Shown here one piece after another: positions 1 to 9,249 of a DNA stretch of 64,000 nucleotides. The stretch is from Acidobacteriota bacterium (GTDB lineage: Bacteria > Acidobacteriota > Vicinamibacteria > Vicinamibacterales > JAKQTR01), in assembly GCA_029562975.1 (NCBI GenBank), contig JAKQTR010000024.1, positions 62,001-126,000 of the forward strand. The letters are read 5' to 3'. The first letter of the stretch is position 1, and every line of letters begins with the position of its first letter. A model generated the notes under the pieces. The model saw nothing but the letters and a program-made list of their open reading frames with translations. It made no database searches and was not told the DNA's origin. The translations under genes were made by a program, and so were the position numbers.

Positions 1-1059
1 ACCGAGGCGGACGTGCGCGCCTCAGCCGAGAAGGTGCTGGCGGAGGCCAGGGCCGGCAAGGATTTCGCCGCGCTGGCGAAGCAGTACTCCGAAGATGAGG
101 CGACGGCGGCGCTCGGCGGCGACCTGGACTACTTCGGCCGCGGCCGGATGACGCCGGCCTTCGAGGAGGCGGCGTTCGGCGCCGAACAGCCGGGCCTGCT
201 GCCCGATCTGGTCAGGTCGCCGTTCGGGTTCCACATCATCAAGGTCGTGGACAAGAAGGCCGGCACGACGCGCAGCTTCGACGAGGTGAGGCCGCAGATC
301 CTGGACCAGCTCACGGGCGAGCGCGCCCAGCGCCAGGCGGAGCGGAAGGCCGAGGACCTGGCGAAGGCCATCGTCCAGCCCGGCGACATGGACAAGGCCG
401 CCGCCGGCCGGGGCCTGAAGGTCGAGGAAACCGGCTTCTTCACGGCGAACGAGCCGATCCTGGCGTTCGGCGCGTCCCAGCAGGTCTCGAACTCGCTCTT
501 CGCCCTCGCGGATGGCGCGGTCAGCACCGCGCTGCCCGTCGGCCGGGGCTTCATCGTTGCGGTCGTGTCCGGCAAGCTGGCCGCGTCGATACCCCCGCTG
601 GACGAGGTGAAAGACAGGGTCCGCAACGACGTGCTGCGCCAGAAGGCCGGCGCGCTGGCGGCGGACAAAATGCGGTCCGCGGAGGCCGCCATCAAGGCAG
701 CCGCCGATTTCGCCGCGGCCGCGAAGAAAGCCGGGTTCGAGGCGAAAACCAGCGAACTGGTGGCCCGCGGAGCGGCGCTGCCGGACGTGGGCGTGAACGC
801 CGCCGTCGAGCGCGCGGCCTTCAGCCTGCCGGCCGGCGCCACAAGCGACACGATCGCGGGGCCCGACGGCGCCACGATCGTCAAGGTCCTCGAACGTAAG
901 GGGGTCGCGCCGGCGGAGGTCGCCGCGTCGCGCGAGTCGGTCCGCCAGGAGCTCATCGATGCCCGGCGCTCCGAGTTCTTCTCCGCCTACATGACGAAGG
1001 CCCGGCAGCGCATGAAGATCGAGTACAACCGGAGAGTCATCGATCAGATCATCGGCTAG
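1..1059 (+). CDS. PpiC-type peptidyl-prolyl cis-trans isomerase (PpiD/SurA-like), 5' truncated
   Basis: The reading frame is open from the first base, so the gene begins upstream of the window. About 352 residues are visible. The first ~95 form the end of a parvulin (PpiC) domain: the GKDFAALAKQYSED helix, the GGDLDYFGRGRM strand and turn, and the closing PFGFHIIKV. A long charged C-terminal region follows, with a second, degenerate parvulin-like stretch around residues 130-190. This layout is that of membrane-anchored PpiD-type periplasmic foldases, which help outer-membrane and secreted proteins fold. The missing N-terminus should carry the membrane anchor. SppA lies convergently 96 bases downstream. 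The family call is firm; PpiD versus SurA is not resolved. Confidence 0.85.
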   Translation, partial: TEADVRASAEKVLAEARAGKDFAALAKQYSEDEATAALGGDLDYFGRGRMTPAFEEAAFGAEQPGLLPDLVRSPFGFHIIKVVDKKAGTTRSFDEVRPQILDQLTGERAQRQAERKAEDLAKAIVQPGDMDKAAAGRGLKVEETGFFTANEPILAFGASQQVSNSLFALADGAVSTALPVGRGFIVAVVSGKLAASIPPLDEVKDRVRNDVLRQKAGALAADKMRSAEAAIKAAADFAAAAKKAGFEAKTSELVARGAALPDVGVNAAVERAAFSLPAGATSDTIAGPDGATIVKVLERKGVAPAEVAASRESVRQELIDARRSEFFSAYMTKARQRMKIEYNRRVIDQIIG

Positions 1060-1155
1060 GGCGAGGGGTTTGGCGCCAGCGGGCCCGGGACGAGGGGCCT
1101 GGGCCTGGGCACACGGGCTGGAGCCTGGAGGGCCGGCTGCCGACGCCCGGCTCCG

Positions 1156-2916
1156 TTACCTGACCCACCCCATCGGCATGAGCGCCAGCGGCTCGCCGCG
1201 GCGGAAGAGGCGGAACGGCGCCGACAGGGCCCCGGCCGCCTGGCGTTCGCGCGGCCCCAGCAGCGCCGAGACGTCCGCGCGAAGGCCGGCGCCGGCGATG
1301 GCGGACATCAGCACGTCATAGAAGCCGCGCCGGGGCGGATAGGTGACGAGAACCACCGGCTCCGATGCCGGGATCTTCGCGCGCTCCTTCGCGAGGGCGA
1401 TTGCGCGGTCGAGTCCGCCGAGCGCGTCCACGAGGCCGATCGCCTTGGCCTGTCTCCCGGTCCACACGCGGCCCTGCGCGACGGCGTCCACGGCGTCCGG
1501 CTTCATGTCGCGCGCCGCGGCGACTTTCTCGACGAACTGCTCGTAGAACGCCCGCAGCTGCCCGTTCAGCTTCGCGCGCTCGGCTTCGCTGAACGGCCGG
1601 ACGGGAGAGCCCATGTCGGCGTACGCGCCGATGCTGAGGCTCTCGATGTTCATCCCAAGCTTCTCGTAGGTGCCGCCAGCCACGATCTTCCCGCCGTAGA
1701 TGCCAATCGACCCCGTGAGCGTGCCGGGCTCGGCCACGATGTCCGGCGCGGCGACGGCGATATAGTAGCCGCCGGACGCCGCCAGATCCGACATCGAGGC
1801 CACGAGCGGCCGCGCGCCGGGGCCGGAGTTGAAGAGGCTCAGCTCGCGCCAGATGACGTCTGACGCGATGGTCGATCCGCCCGGGCTGTCGATGCGCAGC
1901 ACGACGGCCTTGATCGACCGATCGCGGCGGGCCTTGCGGATGTACTCGACGATCGTGTCGGAGCCCAGGACCGCGCCGTTCAGCGGATCGATCCCGCTGC
2001 GCCCCGAGTTGATGATGCCAACGGCGTTGATCACGGCAATCCGCGAGCGTCCCTTCAGCCCGACCGAGGCCGGGCTCACCTTCGCGTAGTCATCCCCCTT
2101 GACGCGGACGACCCGTCCTTTCCCCGGGCGCACCTTGCCGTCGATCTCATCCTCGTAGGCGAGATCGTCGACGAGGCCGAGCTGAACCGCGTCCGCGGCC
2201 AGGAACGGGCCGTCGTCGATGATCCGCCGCACCTCGTCGGCGCTCTTGTTCCGGCCGTCGGCCACGCCCTGCACGAGCTGCTCGAACAGGTCGCGGTTGA
2301 GCGATTCGGCCATCTCGCGGTGCGCGGGAGTGAAGGTCCTCTCCGTCAGCTGGTTTGGGGCGGTCTTGTAATCGCCGATGTGGAGGTAGTCGGGATAGGC
2401 GCCTATCTTGTCGAGGGTCCCTCGCAGGAACAGCTCGTACGACGCCAGTCCGCTCAGGTCCAGCGGGCTCGTGGGCAGCAGAAACACGCGGTCGCAGCCC
2501 GTCGCCACGAAATACTCCCGGTCCCCGCCGTACTCGAGGTGCGCCACCGCCGGCTTTCCCGACGCCCTGAAGTCCGCAATCGCGTCCCTCACCTCCTGCA
2601 GCTTCGCCCAGTACGCGGAGGTCAGGCCCCGGGGGTACACGACGACCGCCGCGATGCGCCGGTCCGTTTTGGCCTTGCGGAGATTGTCGACGATGGCCCG
2701 GACGCCTTGGCGCCGGCCGCTCAGCAGGGTGTCGAACACGTTCTCGGAAGCCGCGTCGGCGAGGTCCCCTTCGACGCGTTGTTCGAGCACCGAATCCGCC
2801 GCCACCGCGGGCTCGCGCCCGGCGACGAGCATCAGCACCGCCATCCCCGCCGCCGACACGAGGACGGCCAGCAGCAGGATCATCAGCACGAGCCCGAGTC
2901 CGCGTCGCATCGCCAC
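1156..2916 (-). CDS. sppA: Signal peptide peptidase SppA, 67 kDa type
   Basis: A membrane serine protease of family S49 that degrades cleaved signal peptides. The protein has 586 residues, the length of the duplicated long form. One N-terminal membrane helix covers residues 6-32. The N-terminal S49 repeat carries the general-base lysine in GDYKTAPN (Lys184). The C-terminal repeat carries the nucleophile in LAASGGYY (Ser381), followed by [12 protein letters not shown]. Both members of the Ser-Lys dyad of the E. coli type are therefore present. The ATG is preceded by an AAAGGGGA ribosome binding site and lies about 20 bases after a predicted start point. The gene is divergent from the phosphatase gene at 3030. 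Confidence 0.95.
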   Translation of the reverse strand: MAMRRGLGLVLMILLLAVLVSAAGMAVLMLVAGREPAVAADSVLEQRVEGDLADAASENVFDTLLSGRRQGVRAIVDNLRKAKTDRRIAAVVVYPRGLTSAYWAKLQEVRDAIADFRASGKPAVAHLEYGGDREYFVATGCDRVFLLPTSPLDLSGLASYELFLRGTLDKIGAYPDYLHIGDYKTAPNQLTERTFTPAHREMAESLNRDLFEQLVQGVADGRNKSADEVRRIIDDGPFLAADAVQLGLVDDLAYEDEIDGKVRPGKGRVVRVKGDDYAKVSPASVGLKGRSRIAVINAVGIINSGRSGIDPLNGAVLGSDTIVEYIRKARRDRSIKAVVLRIDSPGGSTIASDVIWRELSLFNSGPGARPLVASMSDLAASGGYYIAVAAPDIVAEPGTLTGSIGIYGGKIVAGGTYEKLGMNIESLSIGAYADMGSPVRPFSEAERAKLNGQLRAFYEQFVEKVAAARDMKPDAVDAVAQGRVWTGRQAKAIGLVDALGGLDRAIALAKERAKIPASEPVVLVTYPPRRGFYDVLMSAIAGAGLRADVSALLGPRERQAAGALSAPFRLFRRGEPLALMPMGWVR

Positions 2917-2941
2917 CGGCGTCCCCTTTCGCTGTGGCGCG

Positions 2942-2950
2942 AGTATAGCA
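2942..2950 (-). promoter_or_regulatory. Extended -10 promoter for sppA
   Basis: Read on the minus strand the bases are TGC TATACT, a TGN-extended -10 box with five of six consensus bases. The expected start point is about 20 bases before the sppA ATG. No good -35 box is visible. Confidence 0.45.
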
Positions 2951-3029
2951 CCGCCGGTCCGAACTCCAGGCCGCCGCCATCCGTCCTATCCGGTGAAGGG
3001 CGCGGACATCCGCGCCTCGGGCGCACACG

Positions 3030-4205
3030 ATGACCAACGGCACCCGCCCCGCTCCCGTGTCCGACAAGCCCATCTGGGAGACCCTGAAACAGGACTGGCG
3101 GTACGTGCGCGACGATTTCGGCCCGGCGTGGCGGGCCACGCTCCGGATGACCGTGGCGGAACTCGAGGAGTTCTACCTCACGCCGGAGCACCGCTCGCGG
3201 TTGAGGGGCATGGGCGCCGTCAAGCGGTGGTTCTCTCTGGCCTGGTGGCTGCTCAAGGGCCTGTTCCTGAAACTGGCGCCGCTCCGGCGGGTCATCCTGC
3301 TTGTCGCGCTGCTGCTCCTGCTCAACTCGGCCCAGATCGACAGCGTCCGCGGGGCCAGAGTGAGCGTTGACGGTTCCTTGTTCGCCGCGGTCCTCCTGCT
3401 CGGCCTCCTCCTGCTCGAGCTGAAGGACAAGCTGCTGGCCCGACACGAACTGGAAGCGGGACGGGCGGTGCAGCGCGCCCTCATGCCGGAGCGCTGTCCC
3501 GGCTTGGGCGGATGGGACGTCTGGAGCTACACGCGCCCCGCTAATGACGTGGGCGGCGACCTGGTGGATTGCCTCGAACTCGGGCCCGGCCGCGTCGGAT
3601 TCGCCCTGGCCGACGTCGCGGGCAAGGCGCTGCCGGCGGCCCTGCTGATGGCGAAGGTCCAGTCGACGCTGCGGGCTCTCGCCACGGACGTCCAGTCGCT
3701 GAGCCAGCTTGCTTCGAAGACGAACGCGATCCTCTGCCGGGACGGCCTCTCCAATCGCTTCGCGACTCTCGTCTACCTCGAACTCCGCGACCGGGACGGG
3801 GTCGTGCGCCTGGTCAACGCCGGCCACATGCCGCCGGTGCGGATCTCGGGCGGGACGTTCCACGAACTGCCCCGCGGCGACATGGCGCTGGGAATGATGC
3901 CGGCGTCTACGTACCAGGAGCGGCAGCTGGAGCTTCGGCCGGGCGAGATGCTGGTGGTCTACTCCGACGGCCTGACCGAGGCGCTGAACGAGGCGGGCGA
4001 GTTCTACGGCGACGAACGCCTCCGCAGCGTGTTCGCCGGTCTGGGAGGACTGTCGGCCGCAGAGGCCGGCGCGCGCCTGCTGGCATCGGTGGATGCGTTC
4101 ATCGGCCGGACGCGTCCTTACGACGACCTCTCGCTCGTCATCCTCAGAAGAGAAGGGGTCGGGACGAATTTCGGATCGGCCCTGCCCATCGCGACAAGAC
4201 CGTAA
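3030..4205 (+). CDS. Membrane-anchored SpoIIE/RsbU-type PP2C phosphatase
   Basis: 391 residues. A hydrophilic N-terminus is followed by hydrophobic segments at about residues 66-100 and 116-130, then a PP2C-like SpoIIE domain from about residue 140 to the end. Metal-binding motifs are visible: GGDLVD (Asp177), ADVAGKALPAALLMA (Asp195), YSDGLTEALNE and the final DDLSLVIL. Proteins of this family dephosphorylate anti-anti-sigma factors or response regulators in partner-switching pathways. No PAS, GAF, HAMP or receiver domain is fused here, so input must come through the membrane part or a partner. No anti-sigma factor or STAS gene is nearby, so the target is unknown. The gene ends 25 bases before the convergent binding-protein gene. 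Confidence 0.9.
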   Translation: MTNGTRPAPVSDKPIWETLKQDWRYVRDDFGPAWRATLRMTVAELEEFYLTPEHRSRLRGMGAVKRWFSLAWWLLKGLFLKLAPLRRVILLVALLLLLNSAQIDSVRGARVSVDGSLFAAVLLLGLLLLELKDKLLARHELEAGRAVQRALMPERCPGLGGWDVWSYTRPANDVGGDLVDCLELGPGRVGFALADVAGKALPAALLMAKVQSTLRALATDVQSLSQLASKTNAILCRDGLSNRFATLVYLELRDRDGVVRLVNAGHMPPVRISGGTFHELPRGDMALGMMPASTYQERQLELRPGEMLVVYSDGLTEALNEAGEFYGDERLRSVFAGLGGLSAAEAGARLLASVDAFIGRTRPYDDLSLVILRREGVGTNFGSALPIATRP

Positions 4206-4230
4206 TCGGCCGCTCTCAATTACGGAGTTG

Positions 4231-5268
4231 TTATCCCCGAGGGCCGGCGTGTGAAATTCGACCCGACCCCTTCGCGGTGATTTTTTCGGTTTGGAGCACC
4301 ACCCGGTGCGGCACGGCCTCGCCATGCAGGATGCGCGACGCGATCTCGACCGCCTCGCGCCCGCCTGTCGGATAGACGAACGTCGCGTCGAGACGGCCGT
4401 CGGCCACCGCCTGCCGGCCGCCGTCGAGGCCCGGCAGCGCGTCGATGCCGACAAACAGCATCTCCTGCTCGCGGCCCTTGGCCTTGGCGGCCAGGTACGC
4501 GCCAATCGCCATCGGATCGTTGTGCGCGTAGACGACGTCGATTCGCGGATGGGCCGCGAGCGCCATCTCCATCTGCGACATGGCCTCCTCGCGGAGCCAG
4601 TTGGCCACCGGCGAGTGGATGATCTGCAGGTCCGGGTGGGCCGCGATCGCGTCGTGCATGCCCCGGCTCCGATCGACGGCCGGCGGCGAGCCGGGCAGCC
4701 CGCGAATCTCGACGATGCGCCCGCGCCCTCCCGTGACGGCGGCGATGTGCTCGCCGGCCTCGCGGCCGATCTGGTAGTTGTCGGCGCCGACGAACGTCGT
4801 GTACTGATCTCCTTCGATCCCGCGGTCGATCACGACGACCGGGATGCCCGCCCTGAAGACCCGCTCGACGATCGGCGTGAGCGGCCTGGCCTCGTTCGGC
4901 GAAATCATCAGCAGATCGATACCCTGCCTGAGGAAGTTCTCGACGTCGGCCACCTGCTTGGCGTTGTCCTGCTGGGCGTCGGCGTAGACGATCTCAAGGT
5001 CCGGAAAGTCCCTCGCGCGCGCGGCGACCTCGGCATTCATGGCCACGCGCCAGGGCTCGCCCAGGTTGCACTGCGAGAACCCCACGAGGCGGCGCGACGC
5101 CGGCCGCGATCCGCACGCCGAGGCTCCGGCGGCGAGGACAGCCGCTGCGAGCGCGGCGGCGACGAGCGCGGCGGCCGGCGCCCGGGGCTCAGGCCGCCGG
5201 CCTGCGCGTCTGGAGCCAGACGGCCGCCAGGATGATGGCGCCCTTGAGAATGAGCTGGAGGTTCGCAT
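4231..5268 (-). CDS. Sugar ABC transporter substrate-binding lipoprotein (RbsB/periplasmic-binding-protein-like)
   Basis: 345 residues. The mature part begins after a lipobox-like AAGASAC near residue 52 and reads as a type I periplasmic sugar-binding protein: GFSQCNLGEPWR, a DAQQDNAKQVADVENFL helix, ISPNEARPLTP, VVVIDRGI and VYAHNDPMAIG. Such proteins deliver a monosaccharide to an RbsC-type permease, whose gene overlaps directly upstream. No ATG, GTG or TTG lies in frame between base 5268 and the hydrophobic signal segment, so translation appears to start 80 bases inside the permease gene. This gives an unusually long Ser/Arg-rich n-region. The substrate is unknown; the fucose-isomerase-like neighbour suggests a deoxyhexose or aldopentose. 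Confidence 0.85.
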   Translation of the reverse strand: MRTSSSFSRAPSSWRPSGSRRAGRRPEPRAPAAALVAAALAAAVLAAGASACGSRPASRRLVGFSQCNLGEPWRVAMNAEVAARARDFPDLEIVYADAQQDNAKQVADVENFLRQGIDLLMISPNEARPLTPIVERVFRAGIPVVVIDRGIEGDQYTTFVGADNYQIGREAGEHIAAVTGGRGRIVEIRGLPGSPPAVDRSRGMHDAIAAHPDLQIIHSPVANWLREEAMSQMEMALAAHPRIDVVYAHNDPMAIGAYLAAKAKGREQEMLFVGIDALPGLDGGRQAVADGRLDATFVYPTGGREAVEIASRILHGEAVPHRVVLQTEKITAKGSGRISHAGPRG

Positions 5269-6154
5269 CGACGTTGTTCAGCCCCATGCTGTTGTTGATG
5301 ATGCCGATGATCAGCGTCCCGACCAGCGTCCCGCCGACGGTGCCGACGCCGCCCGAAAGGCTCGTGCCCCCGATGACGACGGCCGCGATGGCGTCGAGTT
5401 CGTAGCCGGCGCCATCGTTCGGGTTGCCCTGTTCGAGTTGCGCGCAGTGGATGAGGCCTGCCAGGGCGGCAAGGCCGGCGCCGATCACATAGACGGCGGT
5501 CTTGTGCAGACCCACCCGCACGCCGGCGAGCCTGGCCGTCGCCTCGTTGTCGCCGATGGCGCGAACGTACCGCCCCGCCCGGGTCCAGGTCAAGTAGACG
5601 GCGATGGCGCCCACGGAGCACAGGAAGAGGACGGCCGGCATGGGCACGTAGGGCACGATCGGGGCCGCGAGGGCGCGGAAGGCGGGAGGGGCTCCGCCCT
5701 CGCCGAATCCCAGAGGAATGGCGGCCCCGCCGCTAAGGTACCGCGCGACGCCCCGCGCCGCGCTCATCGTCGCCAGCGTCACGATGAAGGGCTGAATGCG
5801 CCAGCGGGCCACGACCAGGCCGTTCGCCAGCCCGCAGAGGCAGCCGGCGGCCAGGACGATCACGATCGTCGGCCACAGGCCCGCGTCCGCGCGCATGAGC
5901 AGCGAGCCCGCCAGCGTCGCGCTGAGCGCGAGCACCGATCCGACCGACAGATCGATGCCGCCCGAGATGATGATGGGCGTCATCCCGGCCGCGAGGATGC
6001 CCTTCTCGGACACCTGGCGGAGGATGTCGGTCAGATTGCCGACGTCGAGGAACACCGGCCGTCCGCCGCGGACCGGCGAGAAGGCGATGGCGAGCGCGAG
6101 CACGGCCGCCAGCGCGACGAGGCCCGTCAGGCGCGGCGGGGGCCGCAGCGTCAC
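5189..6154 (-). CDS. Ribose/sugar-type ABC transporter permease (RbsC-like)
   Basis: 321 residues with about eight to ten hydrophobic helices, of the BPD_transp_2 family. The characteristic GGIDLSVGSVLALSA block lies near residue 65, ANGLVVARWRIQPFIVTLATM near 112, and IGGTSLSGGVGTVGGTLVG near 260. It forms the membrane channel for the substrate presented by the binding protein encoded next. The start is GTG within a GTGA overlap with the isomerase gene stop, so the two are translationally coupled. The ATPase subunit that should energise the channel (RbsA type) is absent from this operon and from the whole window. Confidence 0.92.
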   Translation of the reverse strand: MTLRPPPRLTGLVALAAVLALAIAFSPVRGGRPVFLDVGNLTDILRQVSEKGILAAGMTPIIISGGIDLSVGSVLALSATLAGSLLMRADAGLWPTIVIVLAAGCLCGLANGLVVARWRIQPFIVTLATMSAARGVARYLSGGAAIPLGFGEGGAPPAFRALAAPIVPYVPMPAVLFLCSVGAIAVYLTWTRAGRYVRAIGDNEATARLAGVRVGLHKTAVYVIGAGLAALAGLIHCAQLEQGNPNDGAGYELDAIAAVVIGGTSLSGGVGTVGGTLVGTLIIGIINNSMGLNNVDANLQLILKGAIILAAVWLQTRRPAA

Positions 6155-7800
6155 ACGCGAAACTCCTCGGCCTGGTGCGCGCCGATCTCATCGTCCAACG
6201 CGCCGCAGAGGTTCACGCGCAGGCCCAGGGCGCCGGCCATGCCGGCCTTCACCGACAGAAGCCGGCGGGCCGCCATCGCATCCGGGGCGTACACCACCTG
6301 GATGTGGTTCGCCTGGTGCTTCGCCATGAACTGGTCGCGCGTCACGCCGTAGAGCACTGCGTGCATCATCGGCCACTGCGGCGTCGTCTGCGCCCAGCGC
6401 CGGGCCGACTCCTCCTCGGGCAGGCGCAGCGCGGCCCCGCGGCCGATGTCCATGTGCAGCGCGTCCCCTTCCACGTAGACGCGGCTCCAGACGATCTCGC
6501 CCGGCTTGCTGACCCCCTTGATCGTGGCGCCGCCCTTCGGGAAGTACATCGGCGGCTGCCGCTCGCCGACCGCCCCCTTGTAGCCGCCGATCAGGTGGCT
6601 CGGGGGCACGGCGCCCGAGATCTCGAACACCCACACGAACTCCTTGATCCCGCGGCCGTCGAAGTCGGCCCCCCACCGCACGTCGTGCAGCGTCGTCGAC
6701 GGGTCGAGCCCCGCATCGGTCCAGGCCCGGTTCGTGAGGATGGCGTCGAGGCCCGCGCACTCGTCCACCTCGTTGAAGTGCGGGACCGGCTGCCCGTCGA
6801 ACAGCACCGCACCGTCCGGGCCGACGACCGGCGGCCGGTCGGAGCAGTTCAGCAGGCCCTCGGCGAGGTCGGACGCGACGCACACGTCCTTCAGCCCCTG
6901 CTGGTACTGGATGCCGATGGCCGAGCACCCGAAGGTGGCGGCGAACCGGACCGCGGCGTCGTACATCTTCAGGCCCTCGAGCACCTGGTCGCGGGTGAGG
7001 TCCGCGGCCGGGTCCGGCCCGAACTCGAACGTCATGCCGCGCTCGGCGAGCCACTCGTAGTGGCGCGACGCGGTCTCGTCGCTCACCTCCCGCATCGCCG
7101 CGTACAGCGCGGACTGGCTCAGGCGCTCCTTGAAGATGCCCGCGGCGTGCAGCAGGTGGTCGGGGATGATCGCGTTGTACATCCCCATGCAGCCTTCGTC
7201 GAAGACGCCCATGACGGCCTGCCGCGCCTTCAGCTGGCGGCCGAGGCCCGCGCCGTGGGCCGCCGCGCGCCGCAGGTCGTCCGGCAGGGCCGACGCGTCG
7301 AAGGGGCGCGCGTGGCTCGTGTCGTGGTCGATGCGGCCCGCCGCCAGCCACTGCTCCAGGCCCCGCAGCGCGAACTCGTCCTCGAACGTCTCGCTCCACA
7401 GGGTGCTGTAGCGGATGCCGGCCTTGGTCAGCGAGCCGTTCAGGTTCAGCATGCCGACCAGGCCAGGCCACTCGCCGCTCCAGTTGGCGGCCGTGAGGAT
7501 CGGGCCGCGGTGCTTCGTCAGGCCGGGCAGGACGTGGCTCGTGTACTGCCAGACCGCCTCGGCGACGACGATCGGCATGTCGGGGTCGATCTGGCGGAAC
7601 GCCTCGATGCCGCGGATCTGGCTGTCGAGGAACCCGTGCTGCGCCTCCGGGTCGTACGGGTGGCCGCGGACGATGGCGCAGTCGAAGCGGGCGAAGGCGC
7701 GTTCGAGCGCCGCCTCCAGGGCGGCCTGGGCGGGCCAGCAGACGCGGTTGGCGGACAGCCGCAGGTCGCCGCTGGCGACGAGACAAATCCGGCGTGGCAT
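6151..7800 (-). CDS. L-fucose/L-arabinose isomerase family protein
   Basis: 549 residues, the size of the FucI/AraA-like family, which interconverts aldoses and ketoses with a divalent metal. The N-terminal domain starts with a Rossmann-like strand (RRICLVASGDLR). The central region carries GVFDEGCMGMYN, the expected place for the catalytic acid. The C-terminal domain ends with HQANHIQVVYAPD, resembling the conserved H-containing block of fucose isomerases. It is the first gene of an operon with the sugar permease and binding protein, so the imported sugar is probably its substrate. The exact aldose cannot be told from sequence. Some members of this family are uncharacterised. Confidence 0.82.
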   Translation of the reverse strand: MPRRICLVASGDLRLSANRVCWPAQAALEAALERAFARFDCAIVRGHPYDPEAQHGFLDSQIRGIEAFRQIDPDMPIVVAEAVWQYTSHVLPGLTKHRGPILTAANWSGEWPGLVGMLNLNGSLTKAGIRYSTLWSETFEDEFALRGLEQWLAAGRIDHDTSHARPFDASALPDDLRRAAAHGAGLGRQLKARQAVMGVFDEGCMGMYNAIIPDHLLHAAGIFKERLSQSALYAAMREVSDETASRHYEWLAERGMTFEFGPDPAADLTRDQVLEGLKMYDAAVRFAATFGCSAIGIQYQQGLKDVCVASDLAEGLLNCSDRPPVVGPDGAVLFDGQPVPHFNEVDECAGLDAILTNRAWTDAGLDPSTTLHDVRWGADFDGRGIKEFVWVFEISGAVPPSHLIGGYKGAVGERQPPMYFPKGGATIKGVSKPGEIVWSRVYVEGDALHMDIGRGAALRLPEEESARRWAQTTPQWPMMHAVLYGVTRDQFMAKHQANHIQVVYAPDAMAARRLLSVKAGMAGALGLRVNLCGALDDEIGAHQAEEFRV

Positions 7801-7877
7801 GGCGATCCTTTCCGGGGGCGCGTCGGGCCGCGCTTGCCCGCGGGGATCGCGGGCACGCGCGCTCCGCGCGCAGCCCT

Positions 7878-7906
7878 ATCTTTGGCTCCGGGCCTGCGCC
7901 TGTCAA
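7878..7906 (-). promoter_or_regulatory. Candidate promoter of the isomerase/ABC operon
   Basis: On the minus strand there is a perfect TTGACA at 7906-7901, a 17-base spacer and AAAGAT at 7883-7878. It lies about 80 bases upstream of the isomerase ATG. The -10 box is weak. Confidence 0.4.
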
Positions 7907-7947
7907 GCCGCCGTGGCGTGGTATGCTCCGCCCGGCAGGAGGCGACT

Positions 7948-9102
7948 ATGACGCGGTGTGATGTGTGGCTCGGCGCCGCCCTCGCGGCGTGCCTCGCCTG
8001 TCCGCCGGCACTGGCGCAGCAGCCCGCGCCGGGCGTCCTTGGCGGCGATCTCGGCGGTCTCGCCCGGCTCTCCCGCGCGAAGACGCGCTCGATCAGCCCG
8101 GAAAACTTCACCGGCGAGAAGGGCAAGGCCGGCATGGCCACGACCGGCACGGGCGAGCGGGCTGCCCGCGATCTCGGACAAGGATGGAAGGTCTCGCCGT
8201 CCGTGCGCATCAAGGCGGGCGAGACCTTCACGCTCGGCGAGATCGCCGGGCCCGGCTCGATTCAGCATATCTGGATGACGCCGACGGGCAACTGGCGGTA
8301 CTCGATCCTCCGGATGTACTGGGACGGCGAGGCGCAGCCCTCCGTCGAGGTGCCCGTCGGGGACTTCTTCGCCACGGGATGGGGCGCGTTCGCGCCGCTC
8401 TCCTCGCTGGCCGTCTGCGTCAATCCCGGCAGCGCGTTCAACAGCTACTGGGAGATGCCGTTCCGCAAGTCGGCCAAGCTGACCATGACGAACATCGACG
8501 CCGCCGACATGACGCTCTACTACCAGATCGACTACGCGCTCGCGGACGTGCCCGCCGACGCGGCCTACTTCCACGCCCAGTTCCGGCGCGTGAATCCCCT
8601 GCCGTACAAAGGCGTCTACACGATCCTCGACGGCGTGAAGGGCTGGGGCCACTACGTCGGGACATACCTGGCCTGGGGTGTCAACAACTCGGGATGGTGG
8701 GGCGAGGGCGAGATCAAGTTCTACCTGGACGGCGACACCACGTTCCCGACGATCTGCGGCACCGGCACCGAGGACTACTTCTGCGGGTCGTACAACTTCG
8801 AGAACAAGGAGACGAAGCAGTACCAGGTCTTCACGACGCCGTACGCCGGCCTCTCCCAGGTGATCAAGCCGGACGGGCTCTACGCCTCGCAGCAGCGGTT
8901 CGGCATGTACCGCTGGCACCTGCGCGACCCGATCCGGTTCGAGAGCGACCTGCGCGTGACCATCCAGGCGCTCGGCTGGCGCGGTGACGGCCGCTACCTG
9001 CCGCTGCAGGACGACATCGCCTCGGTGGCCTACTGGTACCAGACCGAGCCGCACGCGCCGTTCCCGGCGCTGCCGGAGCGGGACCAGCTGGAGGTGAGGT
9101 AG
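7948..9102 (+). CDS. DUF2961 / glycoside hydrolase family 172 enzyme, secreted
   Basis: 384 residues starting at an ATG preceded by GCAGGAGG. Residues 1-22 form a signal peptide ending PALAQQ. The rest is a DUF2961 double jelly-roll domain: GPGSIQHIWMTP, YWDGEAQPSVEVPVGDFF, then GWWGEGEIKFYLDGD and CGTGTEDYFCGSYNF. The glutamates of the last two motifs are the catalytic candidates by analogy with characterised GH172 alpha-D-fructofuranosidases and difructose-anhydride enzymes; this is family knowledge, not shown here. The gene is divergent from the sugar-import operon, and a shared role in glycan use is plausible. The open frame continues upstream, but that extension is antisense to the isomerase gene and is not coding. 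Confidence 0.88.
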   Translation: MTRCDVWLGAALAACLACPPALAQQPAPGVLGGDLGGLARLSRAKTRSISPENFTGEKGKAGMATTGTGERAARDLGQGWKVSPSVRIKAGETFTLGEIAGPGSIQHIWMTPTGNWRYSILRMYWDGEAQPSVEVPVGDFFATGWGAFAPLSSLAVCVNPGSAFNSYWEMPFRKSAKLTMTNIDAADMTLYYQIDYALADVPADAAYFHAQFRRVNPLPYKGVYTILDGVKGWGHYVGTYLAWGVNNSGWWGEGEIKFYLDGDTTFPTICGTGTEDYFCGSYNFENKETKQYQVFTTPYAGLSQVIKPDGLYASQQRFGMYRWHLRDPIRFESDLRVTIQALGWRGDGRYLPLQDDIASVAYWYQTEPHAPFPALPERDQLEVR

Positions 9103-9171
9103 GGACTCGGGGTCAGGGGCTAGGGGGTAAGGGATGGGCGGGGATTCTGAATTCCGAATTCTGGGTTCTTC
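9103..9171. repeat. Degenerate intergenic repeat, copy 1
   Basis: This stretch contains GGGACTCGGGGTCAGGGG followed by GGATTCTGAATTCCGAATTC and TGGGTTCTT. The same two-part layout, in reverse complement and diverged, occurs at 55061-55160. It looks like a dispersed non-coding repeat family rather than a terminator. Confidence 0.5.
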
Positions 9172-9193
9172 TTCGCCCTCCTCCCGCTGCTGA

Positions 9194-9223
9194 TTGCGCG
9201 GCGCGGCGGAGCGTTGGTATACT
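9194..9223 (+). promoter_or_regulatory. Promoter of the tRNA-Leu gene
   Basis: TTGCGC at 9194-9199, an 18-base spacer and TATACT at 9218-9223. The predicted start is about 20 bases before the mature tRNA 5' end. Confidence 0.5.
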
Positions 9224-9249
9224 TGTGGGTCCTGCCGTCGTCTTCGAGT

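Noticed and set aside
6175-7947. Upstream extension of the GH172 frame
   Set aside because: It is antisense to the fucose-isomerase-like gene. The ATG at 7948 has a ribosome binding site and starts a clear signal peptide.
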